From Streptomyces ruber (GTDB lineage Bacteria > Actinomycetota > Actinomycetes > Streptomycetales > Streptomycetaceae): a stretch of 64,000 bases of DNA. Shown here in pieces: positions 16,531-24,922 of this stretch. The DNA lies in contig NZ_BMQK01000002.1 of the NCBI RefSeq assembly GCF_014648075.1, forward strand, positions 372,001 through 436,000, in the 5' to 3' direction. Below the pieces are notes generated by a model. The model did no database searches. It was not told the origin of the DNA and worked only from the letters and a program-made list of their open reading frames with translations. The position numbers were made by a program, and so were the translations under genes. The stretch's first letter is position 1. The number at the start of each line of letters is the position of its first letter.

Positions 16531-19341
16531 TCAGTAAGAGCCGGGGTCTCGCGGCGCCTTCCGGTCGTCGGTGCCGTCCGGCTCGCCGCCCTCGGAGAGC
16601 CGGGCCCGCTTCAGACCCTGCTGAATGGCGATCATCGCGCGGGCCGAGGCGTCGGGGGAGAGGCCGCCCGACCCGTCGGTCCCTTCGTTCTGGTGTCCCG
16701 CCTCCTTGCGCAGCTGCTGGGCGAGGCTGGCTCCCCGGGTCCGCTGCGGCAGGACCGTCGGGGTGGTCAGGGGCCCGGAGGCCTCCCCGGCGGAACCCGC
16801 GGCCGGGGCGGACCGGCGGGCGCCGGCGCCCATGCCCGCACCGGGGGCGGCACGACCCGGGCCGTGACCCGCGCCGGTACCGGTACCGGCAGGGACACCC
16901 GCGCCGGAGCCGTAGCCCGGCGCGGACGCAACCGCTCCCGCACCGGCGCCTGCACCAGTGCCCACGCCCGCGCCCGCACCGGCGTGCAGGCCCGCGCCCG
17001 CGGGGCGGCCGTCGCGCGGACCCGGTTCGGCGCGGTGCGCCGGATGTTCCTGCGGGGCCGTCCAGGCGGCCGCGGCGGTGTCCCGGTGCGGGGAGCGGTC
17101 GGACACGGGCGGCAGCAGACCGGCGCCCCCGTAGTCGGGGAACCCGCTGTAGTCCGGCGTCCGGGAGTGCGTCAGGACCTCCGGGGCGGGCGTCGGCACG
17201 GCCGTACCCGTGACGACCAGGCCCGCACCGCCCGGAACGGCACCGGGAGCCGGGCCGACGGGCTCGGTCCCGGACACCGCGGCGGCCGCCGGGGCGTCGG
17301 TCCGCTCCGCCGCCGGGATGCCGGTCCGCTCGGCCCCGGAGTCCCGGACGGCCCGGTTCTGCTTCGCGGCCGCCGACTTGAGCTGGTCGAGGACCGGCGA
17401 GTCGATCTCCGTGAGGAGCCCGGACGGCAGCAGCACGACGACGAGCGTGCCGCCGTACACGGACTCGCGCAGCTCCACCTTGATCTTGTGCCGCTCGGCG
17501 AGCCGCGCCACCACGAAGTGGCCGAGGCGCGGGTCCTCGCCCAGCGCGGTCATGTCCAGCTTCGGCGGGTGCGAGAGCAGGTGGTTGGCCTTCTCGCGCA
17601 GGTCCTCCGGCATGCCGAGGCCGTGGTCCTCGACGTGCACGGCCAGGCCCTTGGCCACCTTCGTGGCGCTGACGAACACCTGGGTGTCCGGCGGGGAGAA
17701 GCTCGTGCCGTTCTCGATGAGCTCGGCGAGCAGGTGGGTCACGTCGGCGACGGCCCGCCCGGTCAGGGCGACACGCAGGTCCGCGGGCAGGTTCTTCACC
17801 TTGACCCGGGTGTACGCCTCGGTCTCGGCGACCGCGCTGCGCATCACGTCCGTGATGGAGACGGGCGCGGTCATCCGCCGGCTCGGCGGGGACCCCGAGA
17901 GGATGACCAGGTTCTCGGCGTGCCGGCGGACCCGGGTGGCCAGGTGGTCGACCCTGAAGATGTCCTTCAGCAGGTCGGAGTCCTCGTGCTTGCGCTCCAG
18001 GTCGTCCAGGAGCGAGATGAGGCGGTGGATCAGGATCTGCGTGCGCCGGATGAGCTGGGCGAAGACCTTCTCGGTGCCCTCGCGGCCGATGTTCTGCCGC
18101 ACCGCGGTGTCGGCGGCGACGCTGCCGAGGTGGTTGATGGCCGCGCCGAGCCGCTCGAGCTCGTCGGCGGCGGTGTGGTGGGGCTGTGCGCCGGCCGGCT
18201 GCGGTTCGACGCGCTCGCCCCGCTCGATCCGGGCCATCACCTGCGGCAGCCAGACGCCCGACAGCTCCTCGGTCTTCCTCTGCAGCTCGGTGATGCGGTC
18301 CAGCGCCGTGCGCCGGCCGCGCAGCGCCAGCAGCGCGCCGCCGACGAGGGCGGCGAGCGTGGCGGCGGTGCCGAGCAGCAGGCCGAGGAGCAGGTCGCCG
18401 GCCCGGTCCGAGGCCTCGTCCGCGACGCCCCGCACCGAGTCCCCGCCCAGGGTCTGCAGTTCGCCGACGACGGTGCCGGCGGCCTCCGGCCAGGACGACG
18501 CCTGCCCGGGCAGCGGCAGCCCCGTACCGCCGGCGTCCAGGATCGCGCTCTCCACCACGCCGATGGACGTCCACTGCCGGCTGCCGGTGATCTCCCCGTA
18601 GTCGGCCGCCCCGCTCCCGGGCAGGTCACGGGCCGTCAGGGCGGCCCGCAACTCCTGCTGTACCGCCAGGTACTGGACGAACCGGGAGCGGGTGGAGCCG
18701 CTCATCTCCTCCACGGGCAGCGCGCCGGAGATCAGCGCGTCCTCCCGGGAGAGCATCTCGGTGAGCCGTACGAGGGCCGTGGTGGCGGCGCCGGTCCCGG
18801 CGAGGTCGGCGTCCTCGCTGCGCAGCGCGGCGGCGATCAGATCGGTGCCGCCGGTGACGGCGCCGGTGAAGTATTGGAACGCGTCCGAGCTGTTCAGGCT
18901 GAGGTCGTCGACGGCCTCGCGCCGTGCGGTCAGCTCGTCCAGCGCCTGGACGAGTCTCTGGTCGCCGCCGCGGAGGTCGGCTGCGTCGAAGGCGAAGGAG
19001 GAGACGGCGGTGCGGTACGAGGCGACGGCGGCGTCCGTCTCCTCCCGGGCCGCGTCCAGCTCGGTGCGCGCGGCGTCGGTGCGGCCGCCCTGCCAGACGG
19101 CGGTGAGACGGCGCTCCTGCTGGAGCCGGGTGACGAGGGCCTGCGCCGGACCGGCGACCGAGGAGGCCCGGTCGCTCTCGGATCTCAGCTGGATCTGCTC
19201 GTCGATCAGTCCCGCCGCCGTATAGCCCCAGACGCCGGTGGCGAGGACCGCGGGCACGACGAACGGCACGACGAACGAAAGCCGGAGATTCTTGCGAGAG
19301 GCGGACCGATGACGTGTCCGCCGGTCGCGGGTGCCTGGCAT
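16531..19341 (-). CDS. cvnA: Conservon sensor-kinase-like protein CvnA
   Basis: 936 residues. A first membrane helix near residues 20-40 (LSFVVPFVVPAVLATGVWGY) and a second near 315-340 (LLLGLLLGTAATLAALVGGA) flank an extracellular nitrate/nitrite-sensing-type (NIT) helical domain. A HAMP-like linker and a HATPase domain follow (N-box-like LLAELIENGTSFSPPD, VEDHGLGMPEDL, LGHFVVARLAERH, GGTLVVVLLPS). The C-terminal 270 residues are Ala/Gly/Pro-rich with a GA-rich repeat tract (coding about 16780-17060) and end in a basic amphipathic segment. CvnA proteins bind ATP and sense an unknown signal. The start at 19341 has an AGGA site; a GTG 9 codons upstream is possible. Confidence 0.93.
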   Translation of the reverse strand: MPGTRDRRTRHRSASRKNLRLSFVVPFVVPAVLATGVWGYTAAGLIDEQIQLRSESDRASSVAGPAQALVTRLQQERRLTAVWQGGRTDAARTELDAAREETDAAVASYRTAVSSFAFDAADLRGGDQRLVQALDELTARREAVDDLSLNSSDAFQYFTGAVTGGTDLIAAALRSEDADLAGTGAATTALVRLTEMLSREDALISGALPVEEMSGSTRSRFVQYLAVQQELRAALTARDLPGSGAADYGEITGSRQWTSIGVVESAILDAGGTGLPLPGQASSWPEAAGTVVGELQTLGGDSVRGVADEASDRAGDLLLGLLLGTAATLAALVGGALLALRGRRTALDRITELQRKTEELSGVWLPQVMARIERGERVEPQPAGAQPHHTAADELERLGAAINHLGSVAADTAVRQNIGREGTEKVFAQLIRRTQILIHRLISLLDDLERKHEDSDLLKDIFRVDHLATRVRRHAENLVILSGSPPSRRMTAPVSITDVMRSAVAETEAYTRVKVKNLPADLRVALTGRAVADVTHLLAELIENGTSFSPPDTQVFVSATKVAKGLAVHVEDHGLGMPEDLREKANHLLSHPPKLDMTALGEDPRLGHFVVARLAERHKIKVELRESVYGGTLVVVLLPSGLLTEIDSPVLDQLKSAAAKQNRAVRDSGAERTGIPAAERTDAPAAAAVSGTEPVGPAPGAVPGGAGLVVTGTAVPTPAPEVLTHSRTPDYSGFPDYGGAGLLPPVSDRSPHRDTAAAAWTAPQEHPAHRAEPGPRDGRPAGAGLHAGAGAGVGTGAGAGAGAVASAPGYGSGAGVPAGTGTGAGHGPGRAAPGAGMGAGARRSAPAAGSAGEASGPLTTPTVLPQRTRGASLAQQLRKEAGHQNEGTDGSGGLSPDASARAMIAIQQGLKRARLSEGGEPDGTDDRKAPRDPGSY
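16780..17060 (-). repeat. Gly/Ala low-complexity coding repeat in cvnA
   Basis: About 90 codons specify alternating Gly-Ala-Gly with Thr, Val and Pro (for example AGAGAGVGTGAGAGAGAVA). The DNA shows imperfect short repeats such as GGTACCGGTACCGG near 16880. This is a disordered linker and a likely hotspot for length variation between strains. Confidence 0.8.
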
Positions 19342-19532
19342 CTGATTCCTCGTACGACAGCGAAACACTGATGACGGTAGGGGCGGTGGTGCACTTGCCC
19401 GAGATCCCCCGCGCGCCGCCTTGACACGACTCTGGTGTATGTCAGCGGCGTGTGAACCGTATCAGGCCCACGGCTGACCGTCAGCATCCGCTTGACCGCA
19501 ACTGGGCAGGTGTTCCGGCCAGTTGACGGCGA

Positions 19533-20723
19533 TTACAAAAGCGAGAGGAGCTTGGGGGTGTAAAGTGCCTGGGCCGACCCTATACCGGCCGCCATGTCGA
19601 AGTAGATCGAGGTCAGTTCGGGGTCCGTCTGCACCGCTCTGAGCAGGGACAACCGCTGTTCGTTGGGTTCCAGTCGAGCGACCGACAGGGTGGCCTCGTA
19701 GCCCGGGGCGAGCGCCCGGTCGCGGTCCTCGGCGAATCTCCGCAGGGCGTCGTCCAGCCGTTCCGGGGCCTCGCCGAGAACGGGTCCCGTGTGCTGTACA
19801 AGAGATTCCGCTTGCTGGAAACCGTCGCTGATGCCGCGTGCGGTGATGGAGTCCTTGTGGTGCCCGGAGTCGCCGACCAGGACCCAGCCCGGGCCGGTGG
19901 CCTGCCGGAAGAAGTTCTGCTGGTCGCCCGTGCCGCGCAGCCGCTCGACCGGCTGCCTGCCGCGCAGCCGCTCGTACAGTTCCGGCGCGGTGGCGCGTAT
20001 CTGCTCCAGGTACGCGGTGTACGCGTCGGCCCGTACCTCGTCGAACCGCGACTGCGGGAAATAGGCCAGAACCAGTGTCGCCCCGTCGTTGGTGGCGACC
20101 GCCGAGACCCAGGCCCCGGCCCGCTCGTACGACTCCATGGTGACCGGGACGTCCGTCCAGTACGTGTAGTAGGCGCAGGTCAGCCGGCGGTCCTCCACCG
20201 TGTACGGCGCGCCGGCCAGCCCGGCGACCGTGGAGCGCATGCCGTCGGCGCCGATCACGAGCCGGGCGCGCTCGGTGAAGACGCGCCCGGCGTGCCTGCC
20301 CTCGACGCCGACCACCCGGCCCGCGTCGTCGCGGAGCAGACCGGTCACCGTGCACCGGTCGCGGTACTCGACCCCGTCCGCGACCGCCGCCCGCACCAGG
20401 ACCGGGTCGAGGGCCCGGCGCCGGGGCGCGTACGCGGCGCGCTGGCCCTCCACGCCCCGGGCGGACCCTTCGAGCCGTACGTCCGTGCCGGTCACCTCGT
20501 AGCGGACGTGCGCGAGGGGCGGGCAGCCGGTGGCGCGCACGGCGTCGAGCAGGCCCCAGCGGGCGAGGGCGGCCACGCCGGGCTGGTGCACGAGGTGGGT
20601 GGACAGGACGTCCGTGCCGAAGGCCGACCTGTCGAGCAGGAGCACCCGGTGTCCCGCGCGGGCCAGCAGCATGGCGGCCGGGGCCCCGGCGCAGCGCGCC
20701 CCGACCACGATGGCGTCGTACAT
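19533..20723 (-). CDS. FAD-dependent monooxygenase/oxidoreductase of an atypical PKS-like operon
   Basis: 396 residues of the PHBH/geranylgeranyl-reductase-like flavoprotein fold. The N-terminal dinucleotide loop is VVGARCAGAPAAMLLARAG (GxRxAG rather than GxGxxG), followed by LLLDR and a second FAD contact region WVLVGDSGHHKDSITARGIS with GDSG in place of the usual GDAA. It probably hydroxylates, oxidises or desaturates a small or carrier-bound substrate. It is the third gene of a leftward operon, 62 bp after the adenylation enzyme, with a TGAGG ribosome binding site. Its intimate linkage to the adenylation and KS-ACP genes suggests a tailoring step in the same pathway. The exact reaction is not predictable. 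Confidence 0.82.
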   Translation of the reverse strand: MYDAIVVGARCAGAPAAMLLARAGHRVLLLDRSAFGTDVLSTHLVHQPGVAALARWGLLDAVRATGCPPLAHVRYEVTGTDVRLEGSARGVEGQRAAYAPRRRALDPVLVRAAVADGVEYRDRCTVTGLLRDDAGRVVGVEGRHAGRVFTERARLVIGADGMRSTVAGLAGAPYTVEDRRLTCAYYTYWTDVPVTMESYERAGAWVSAVATNDGATLVLAYFPQSRFDEVRADAYTAYLEQIRATAPELYERLRGRQPVERLRGTGDQQNFFRQATGPGWVLVGDSGHHKDSITARGISDGFQQAESLVQHTGPVLGEAPERLDDALRRFAEDRDRALAPGYEATLSVARLEPNEQRLSLLRAVQTDPELTSIYFDMAAGIGSAQALYTPKLLSLL

Positions 20724-20785
20724 GTTCGTGCCTCACTCGCGTGTAGGTACGGGGAGTTGGGGGAGGTGGGGGACCGGCGGGCGGC

Positions 20786-22369
20786 TCAGCCGGAGCGGGA
20801 GAGCTCCGTGAGCAGGGCCCGGCGGTCGATCTTGCCGTTGGCGTTCAGCGGGAGTGCGTCCACGACCGAGATCCGGCGGGGCAGCATGTAGGGCGGCAGC
20901 CGGTCGCCCAGGCCCGTGAAGATCCGCTCGGGGACGCAGCCGGCGCCGCTGACCACCGCCTGGAGCTCCGGCTCGCCGTCGGACGCGGGCACGGCGAGCA
21001 CGACGGCGTCGCGCACGCTCTCCTGCTCACGCAGCATGGCCTCGATCTCCCCGAGCTCGATCCGGTGTCCCCTGATCTTCACCTGGTGGTCGGTGCGGCC
21101 GAGATGGACCAACTGGCCCTGGTGCAGGGCCACTCGGTCACCGGTGCGGTACCAGTGCCCCTCGGCCGGCCGCTGTGCGCCGTCGAGACCCACGAAGCGG
21201 CCGCGGTTGTTCGCCGGGTCCAGGTAGCCGGGGAAGCGCTGCGGGCCGCGCATGCACAGTTCGCCGTGGTCGGCCGGCCGGCCGTCCTCGGCCAGCAGCA
21301 CGAAGTCCAGCGTGGGATGACTGAGGCCGATGGGGGCGGTGCCGTTGGGGGTGACGGGCCAGTCGGCCGGGTCGGCCGGGAAGCGGTACGCGGTGCAGGA
21401 GACGGTCAGTTCGGTCGGGCCGTACAGCACCTCGAGCACGCTCTGCGGCGCGGCCTCGCGCCACTCGCGGGCCGCGGCCAGGGTGAGCGGTTCACCGCCG
21501 AAGACGCTCATGCGCAGGCTCGGCATGCTGCCGGGCCTCAGGGTGCCGAGCCGGGAGGCGAAACCGATCATCGACGGCACCGAGAACCAGTGCGTCAGCC
21601 GCTGCGAGTTGATGGTCCTGACCGGCGACAGCAGCTGGCTGCGGGCCTGTACGACCAGGGTCCCGCCGCCCGCCCAGGCGACGAACAGGTCGTGCGCCGC
21701 GGCGTCGAAGGTGAGCTCGAAGGTCTGGGAGAGCCTGCTGCCGGGCCCGACGCCGTACCGGGTGGCGACGTGACCGATGTTGGCGCAGATGTTCCGGTGG
21801 GTGATCGGCACCCCCTTCGGCGCGCCCGTGGAGCCGGAGGTGAAGATGATGTACGCGAGGTCGTCCGGAGTGGCCCGGTGACGCTCCGGGGCGGCCGCGG
21901 GCGGGAGGGCCGCGAGGTCGTCGGCGGTGAGGACGAGCAGGGGGACCGGCAGGCCGGGGCCCGGCGCGTCGGCGAGGACCAGGTCCAGACCCGCCGCCCG
22001 GGCGATGTCCGCGGTCCGCCCGGCGGGATGCTCCGGGTTCAGCGGGACGACGGTCGCGCCGGCCCGCAGGATCGCCAGGTACCCCGCGTACGCGAGCACG
22101 GACCGGCTCGCCAGGAGCCCGATCCGGCGCGGTGCCGCCCCGGCCCCCGCGGGGACCAGCCGGGCCGCGATCCGCTCCGCGAGGTCCCGCAGCCCGGCGT
22201 AGGTGTACCGCTCCTCGCCGATCTCCAGGGCGACGGCCGCGTCACCGAACTCGTCGGCGGAGCGCGCGAACCAGTCGTACAGGGTGCTCGGCCGGCCCCC
22301 GGCGGCCGGATCGAGGGGGTTCCCGGCTCTGTCGTCGCCACCGCCGTGGGACTGTGTCCCGCCGCTCAT
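20786..22369 (-). CDS. Free-standing NRPS-type adenylation enzyme
   Basis: 527 residues from the ATG at 22369, which overlaps the KS-ACP stop codon (ATGA). Adenylation core motifs are complete: A3 YIIFTSGSTGAPKGVPITH, A5 VLYGPTELTVS, A7 YRTGDRV, A8 GRTDHQVKIRGHRIELGEIE and A10 LNANGKIDRRAL. There is no carrier or condensation domain, so it must load a partner in trans, most obviously the ACP of the adjacent protein. Hand alignment to GrsA gives a tentative specificity code D-A-H-S-V-G-L-V-S-K. I do not recognise it; the leading Asp favours an alpha-amino acid over an aryl acid. The N-terminal 20 residues are Gly-rich. Confidence 0.88.
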   Translation of the reverse strand: MSGGTQSHGGGDDRAGNPLDPAAGGRPSTLYDWFARSADEFGDAAVALEIGEERYTYAGLRDLAERIAARLVPAGAGAAPRRIGLLASRSVLAYAGYLAILRAGATVVPLNPEHPAGRTADIARAAGLDLVLADAPGPGLPVPLLVLTADDLAALPPAAAPERHRATPDDLAYIIFTSGSTGAPKGVPITHRNICANIGHVATRYGVGPGSRLSQTFELTFDAAAHDLFVAWAGGGTLVVQARSQLLSPVRTINSQRLTHWFSVPSMIGFASRLGTLRPGSMPSLRMSVFGGEPLTLAAAREWREAAPQSVLEVLYGPTELTVSCTAYRFPADPADWPVTPNGTAPIGLSHPTLDFVLLAEDGRPADHGELCMRGPQRFPGYLDPANNRGRFVGLDGAQRPAEGHWYRTGDRVALHQGQLVHLGRTDHQVKIRGHRIELGEIEAMLREQESVRDAVVLAVPASDGEPELQAVVSGAGCVPERIFTGLGDRLPPYMLPRRISVVDALPLNANGKIDRRALLTELSRSG

Positions 22370-24300
22370 GCCGCGGCCCCCAGCGTCCGCGTCCACGCGC
22401 GCAGTTCGCCCACCGTGCGCAGCCGGCCGAACTCCTCGGGGTCGATCTCGCGGCCGGAGCGCTTCGTCAGCTCCACCACGATGCGCAGCTTGGCGAGCGA
22501 GTCGATGCCTATCTCGGTGAGGGTCGAGCCGTCGTCGAAGCCGGTGCGGGCGTGCTCGCGCAGGACCCAGGTGGACAGGTCGCCGCCGTCCTCGGAAGCC
22601 CCGTCACCGGGCCAGTACCGTTCGGTCTGCCAGGGGTAGAGCGGGAGCGGCACATAGGTGCCGCCCTTCCTGAACTCGGCGTCCCAGTCCACGTCCAGGC
22701 CCGCGCGGTAGCGGTCGGCGGCCTCCGAGGTGCGGACCGGGCCGGTGCGCGTGCCGGTGAGCGCGGCGATCAGCTCCTCGTGGGAGGAGCCGACGACGGC
22801 CATCCGGCAGGGGTGGTGCTGGCGGCGGGTGGCCGCGCTGAAGCAGATGTCCCGCACCGCGTGGGCCGCGCCGGGTCCGCCGGGGCGCAGGTACTCGGCG
22901 TACGCGCGGGCGAGCGCGGAGAGGGCGGCGGGGGTGCGGGCGGACAGCGGCAGCACGTACGGCCTGCGGGGCCGGAGCGCCTTGACGCGGACCCGCGGCG
23001 GATCGGCCTGGCGCAGCACCACGTGCGCGTTGAGCGCGGAGGAGCCCTGCCCGGAGACGCCGACGACGGCCGGGCGGTCGCGGTCGGGCAGGTCCTGGAG
23101 GGCGCGCGGGACGACGACCGGCAGCCGCTGCCAGTCGACGCGGGGGCTGGGGGTGCGCAGGTGCAGGCTGGCCGGCACCTGCCCGTGCTCCAGGCAGAGC
23201 ACCGCCTTGATCAGCCCGGTGAGACCGCCGGCGGCCTCGGCGTGCCCGACGTTCGTCTTCACGGAGCCCACCAGCAGGGGCCGGTCGGCGGGACGGCCCT
23301 CGCCCAGCACCTCGCCGAGCGCGGTGATCTCCAGCGGGTCGAGGGCGGGGGAGCCCGATCCGTGCGCCTCCACGTAGTCCACCTCGGCGGGGTCGACGCC
23401 GGCGTCCTCGTACGCCCAGCGCAGCACCTCGGTCTGCCCGGTGAGCGAGGGGTTGAGGACCGAGTCGCTGGTGCCGCCGTCGTTGCCCACGGCGCTGCCC
23501 TGGATGACGGCCCGTATGCGGTCGCCGTCGGCGAGGGCGGCGGTGAGCGGCTTGAGCACCACCACGCCGACCGCGTCGCTCGGCGCGTGCCCGTCGGCGC
23601 CCGCGTCGCCGAACCTGCTGCGGCCGTCGGCGGACATGGACCCGGCCGCGGTCATCACCACGCCCTCGTCCGGGCGCAGCGTGAGGTTCACCCCGGCGAC
23701 CAGGGCCAGCGGGCTCTCCCCGGCGCGCAGGCTCTGCACCGCCTGGTGCACGGCGGTGAGCGACGAGGAGCACGCCGTGTCCACGACAATGCTGGGGCCG
23801 CGGAAGTCGAAGAAGTGGGACAGGCGGGCGGACAGCAGCGAGCGGAAGTTGAGCATCTGGGAGGCCGTCGCGGCCTCCGGCCCCCGGCGGAGCGCCAGTT
23901 CCAGGTAGTCCGCGCGGGCGTTGCCCACGAAGACCCCGGTGCGGCTGCCCGCGAGCCGGTCGGGCTGCTGGCCGGCGTCCTCCAGCGCCTCCCAGGCGGT
24001 CATCAGCAGCAGTCGTTGCTGCGGGTCGAGCTCGACGGCCTCGGTGGCGGACAGACCGAAGAACCCGGCGTCGAAACCGGCGGCGTCGACGTAGCCGGCG
24101 CGGCGGCTCGCCAGTCTGCCGGGGCCCGGGCCGGAGTCGTGGAGGGCGTCGGCGTCATAGCGGTCGGGCGGGATCTCGCTGGTGGCGTCGACACCGGCGC
24201 GCAGCAGGGACCACAGCTCATCGGCCCCGGATGCGCCCGGCAGCCGGCAGGCCATACCGATCACCGCGACCGACCGTGCGTCCACGTCCGACTTCTTCAA
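22366..24300 (-). CDS. Ketosynthase-ACP protein with excised acyltransferase domain
   Basis: 644 residues, TTG start with AGGAGAG six bases upstream. Residues 10-430 are a type I KS with an intact catalytic triad: Cys177 in DTACSSSL, His313 in EAHGSGS and His353 in KTNVGHAEAAGG. Some normally invariant segments are divergent (GVSGQGSSALNAHVVL instead of GFGxGGTNAHV). Residues 445-515 are the usual KS-AT linker. The next recognisable element, VDWDAEFRKGGTYVPLPLYP (537 onward), is the post-AT linker that normally follows an AT of about 300 residues, so the AT is missing. Residues 575-640 form an ACP with Ser601 in GIDSLAKL. No KR, DH or TE domain is present. Extender-unit supply must come in trans or not be used. 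Confidence 0.9.
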   Translation of the reverse strand: MKKSDVDARSVAVIGMACRLPGASGADELWSLLRAGVDATSEIPPDRYDADALHDSGPGPGRLASRRAGYVDAAGFDAGFFGLSATEAVELDPQQRLLLMTAWEALEDAGQQPDRLAGSRTGVFVGNARADYLELALRRGPEAATASQMLNFRSLLSARLSHFFDFRGPSIVVDTACSSSLTAVHQAVQSLRAGESPLALVAGVNLTLRPDEGVVMTAAGSMSADGRSRFGDAGADGHAPSDAVGVVVLKPLTAALADGDRIRAVIQGSAVGNDGGTSDSVLNPSLTGQTEVLRWAYEDAGVDPAEVDYVEAHGSGSPALDPLEITALGEVLGEGRPADRPLLVGSVKTNVGHAEAAGGLTGLIKAVLCLEHGQVPASLHLRTPSPRVDWQRLPVVVPRALQDLPDRDRPAVVGVSGQGSSALNAHVVLRQADPPRVRVKALRPRRPYVLPLSARTPAALSALARAYAEYLRPGGPGAAHAVRDICFSAATRRQHHPCRMAVVGSSHEELIAALTGTRTGPVRTSEAADRYRAGLDVDWDAEFRKGGTYVPLPLYPWQTERYWPGDGASEDGGDLSTWVLREHARTGFDDGSTLTEIGIDSLAKLRIVVELTKRSGREIDPEEFGRLRTVGELRAWTRTLGAAA

Positions 24301-24922
24301 CGCAACTCTCCTTCGCTGCTTCGTCGATGTGCGTGTGGGATGGCGCGCTTGACGTCCGCCCGGCAGTTGGGGTTCCCAACGAGGCGGATGGTGACAGGGT
24401 TACGAGTGTGAGGTGAAGCCCCGGTCGCCGTCGTACCGGGGTCGCGACGAATCGGCTGAGCGCTGTGCCTCCGCGGCCCCGGCGCGGCGACCAGCGGCTC
24501 CGGACGTCACGGCAGGACGCCGTGCGCAGAGTTGATCTTGGCGTGAAATGGGTCGGAGCGCCAGCGTGTCCAGGACCACACGGCGGCGGGATGCCCGCAG
24601 CTCGTGACGCACTTGACACAGCAGCCCCGGCTCTCCCTCCCAGGAGCCCCACGCGCACCATCGTCGAAAACCAGCCCACCGAGAGATTGTCGTACGCCGA
24701 ATCGTTTCCGCTCGATTTCCGCCCCGGGATTGGCGAGAAGTGATCGGCCAGTGTTGAAACATGGAAAAATTTGGACAGACTCCGAGATTAGGCGTGTGTG
24801 GCTCGTGAGACAGAAGTGACGATCCGTGAGGCTCTCACATGGGAGCCGGGATCACCACGTCCGCGTCGCCGACCTGTTGAGAGGGTGTGAAACGAGACGG
24901 ATTTCAACGGGAGTGGTGATCC
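24301..24922. other. 622-bp divergent intergenic region, no gene seen
   Basis: This separates the leftward KS-ACP operon from the rightward GAF gene. Open frames on both strands have Arg/Pro-rich shadow composition and no start signals. The stretch around 24660-24800 is noticeably AT-richer (for example TTGAAACATGGAAAAATTTG) than the flanking coding DNA and probably contains promoters for both sides. No palindrome convincing enough to call an operator was found. Confidence 0.5.

Noticed and set aside
16780..17060. Repetitive tract considered as a CRISPR or satellite array
   Set aside because: It is in frame inside cvnA, encodes a Gly/Ala linker, and has no constant repeat-spacer pattern.
24301..24922. 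Several 60-150 codon frames in the gap upstream of the KS-ACP gene
   Set aside because: They overlap each other on both strands, are Arg/Pro/Ser-rich, and lack start signals or recognisable domains.
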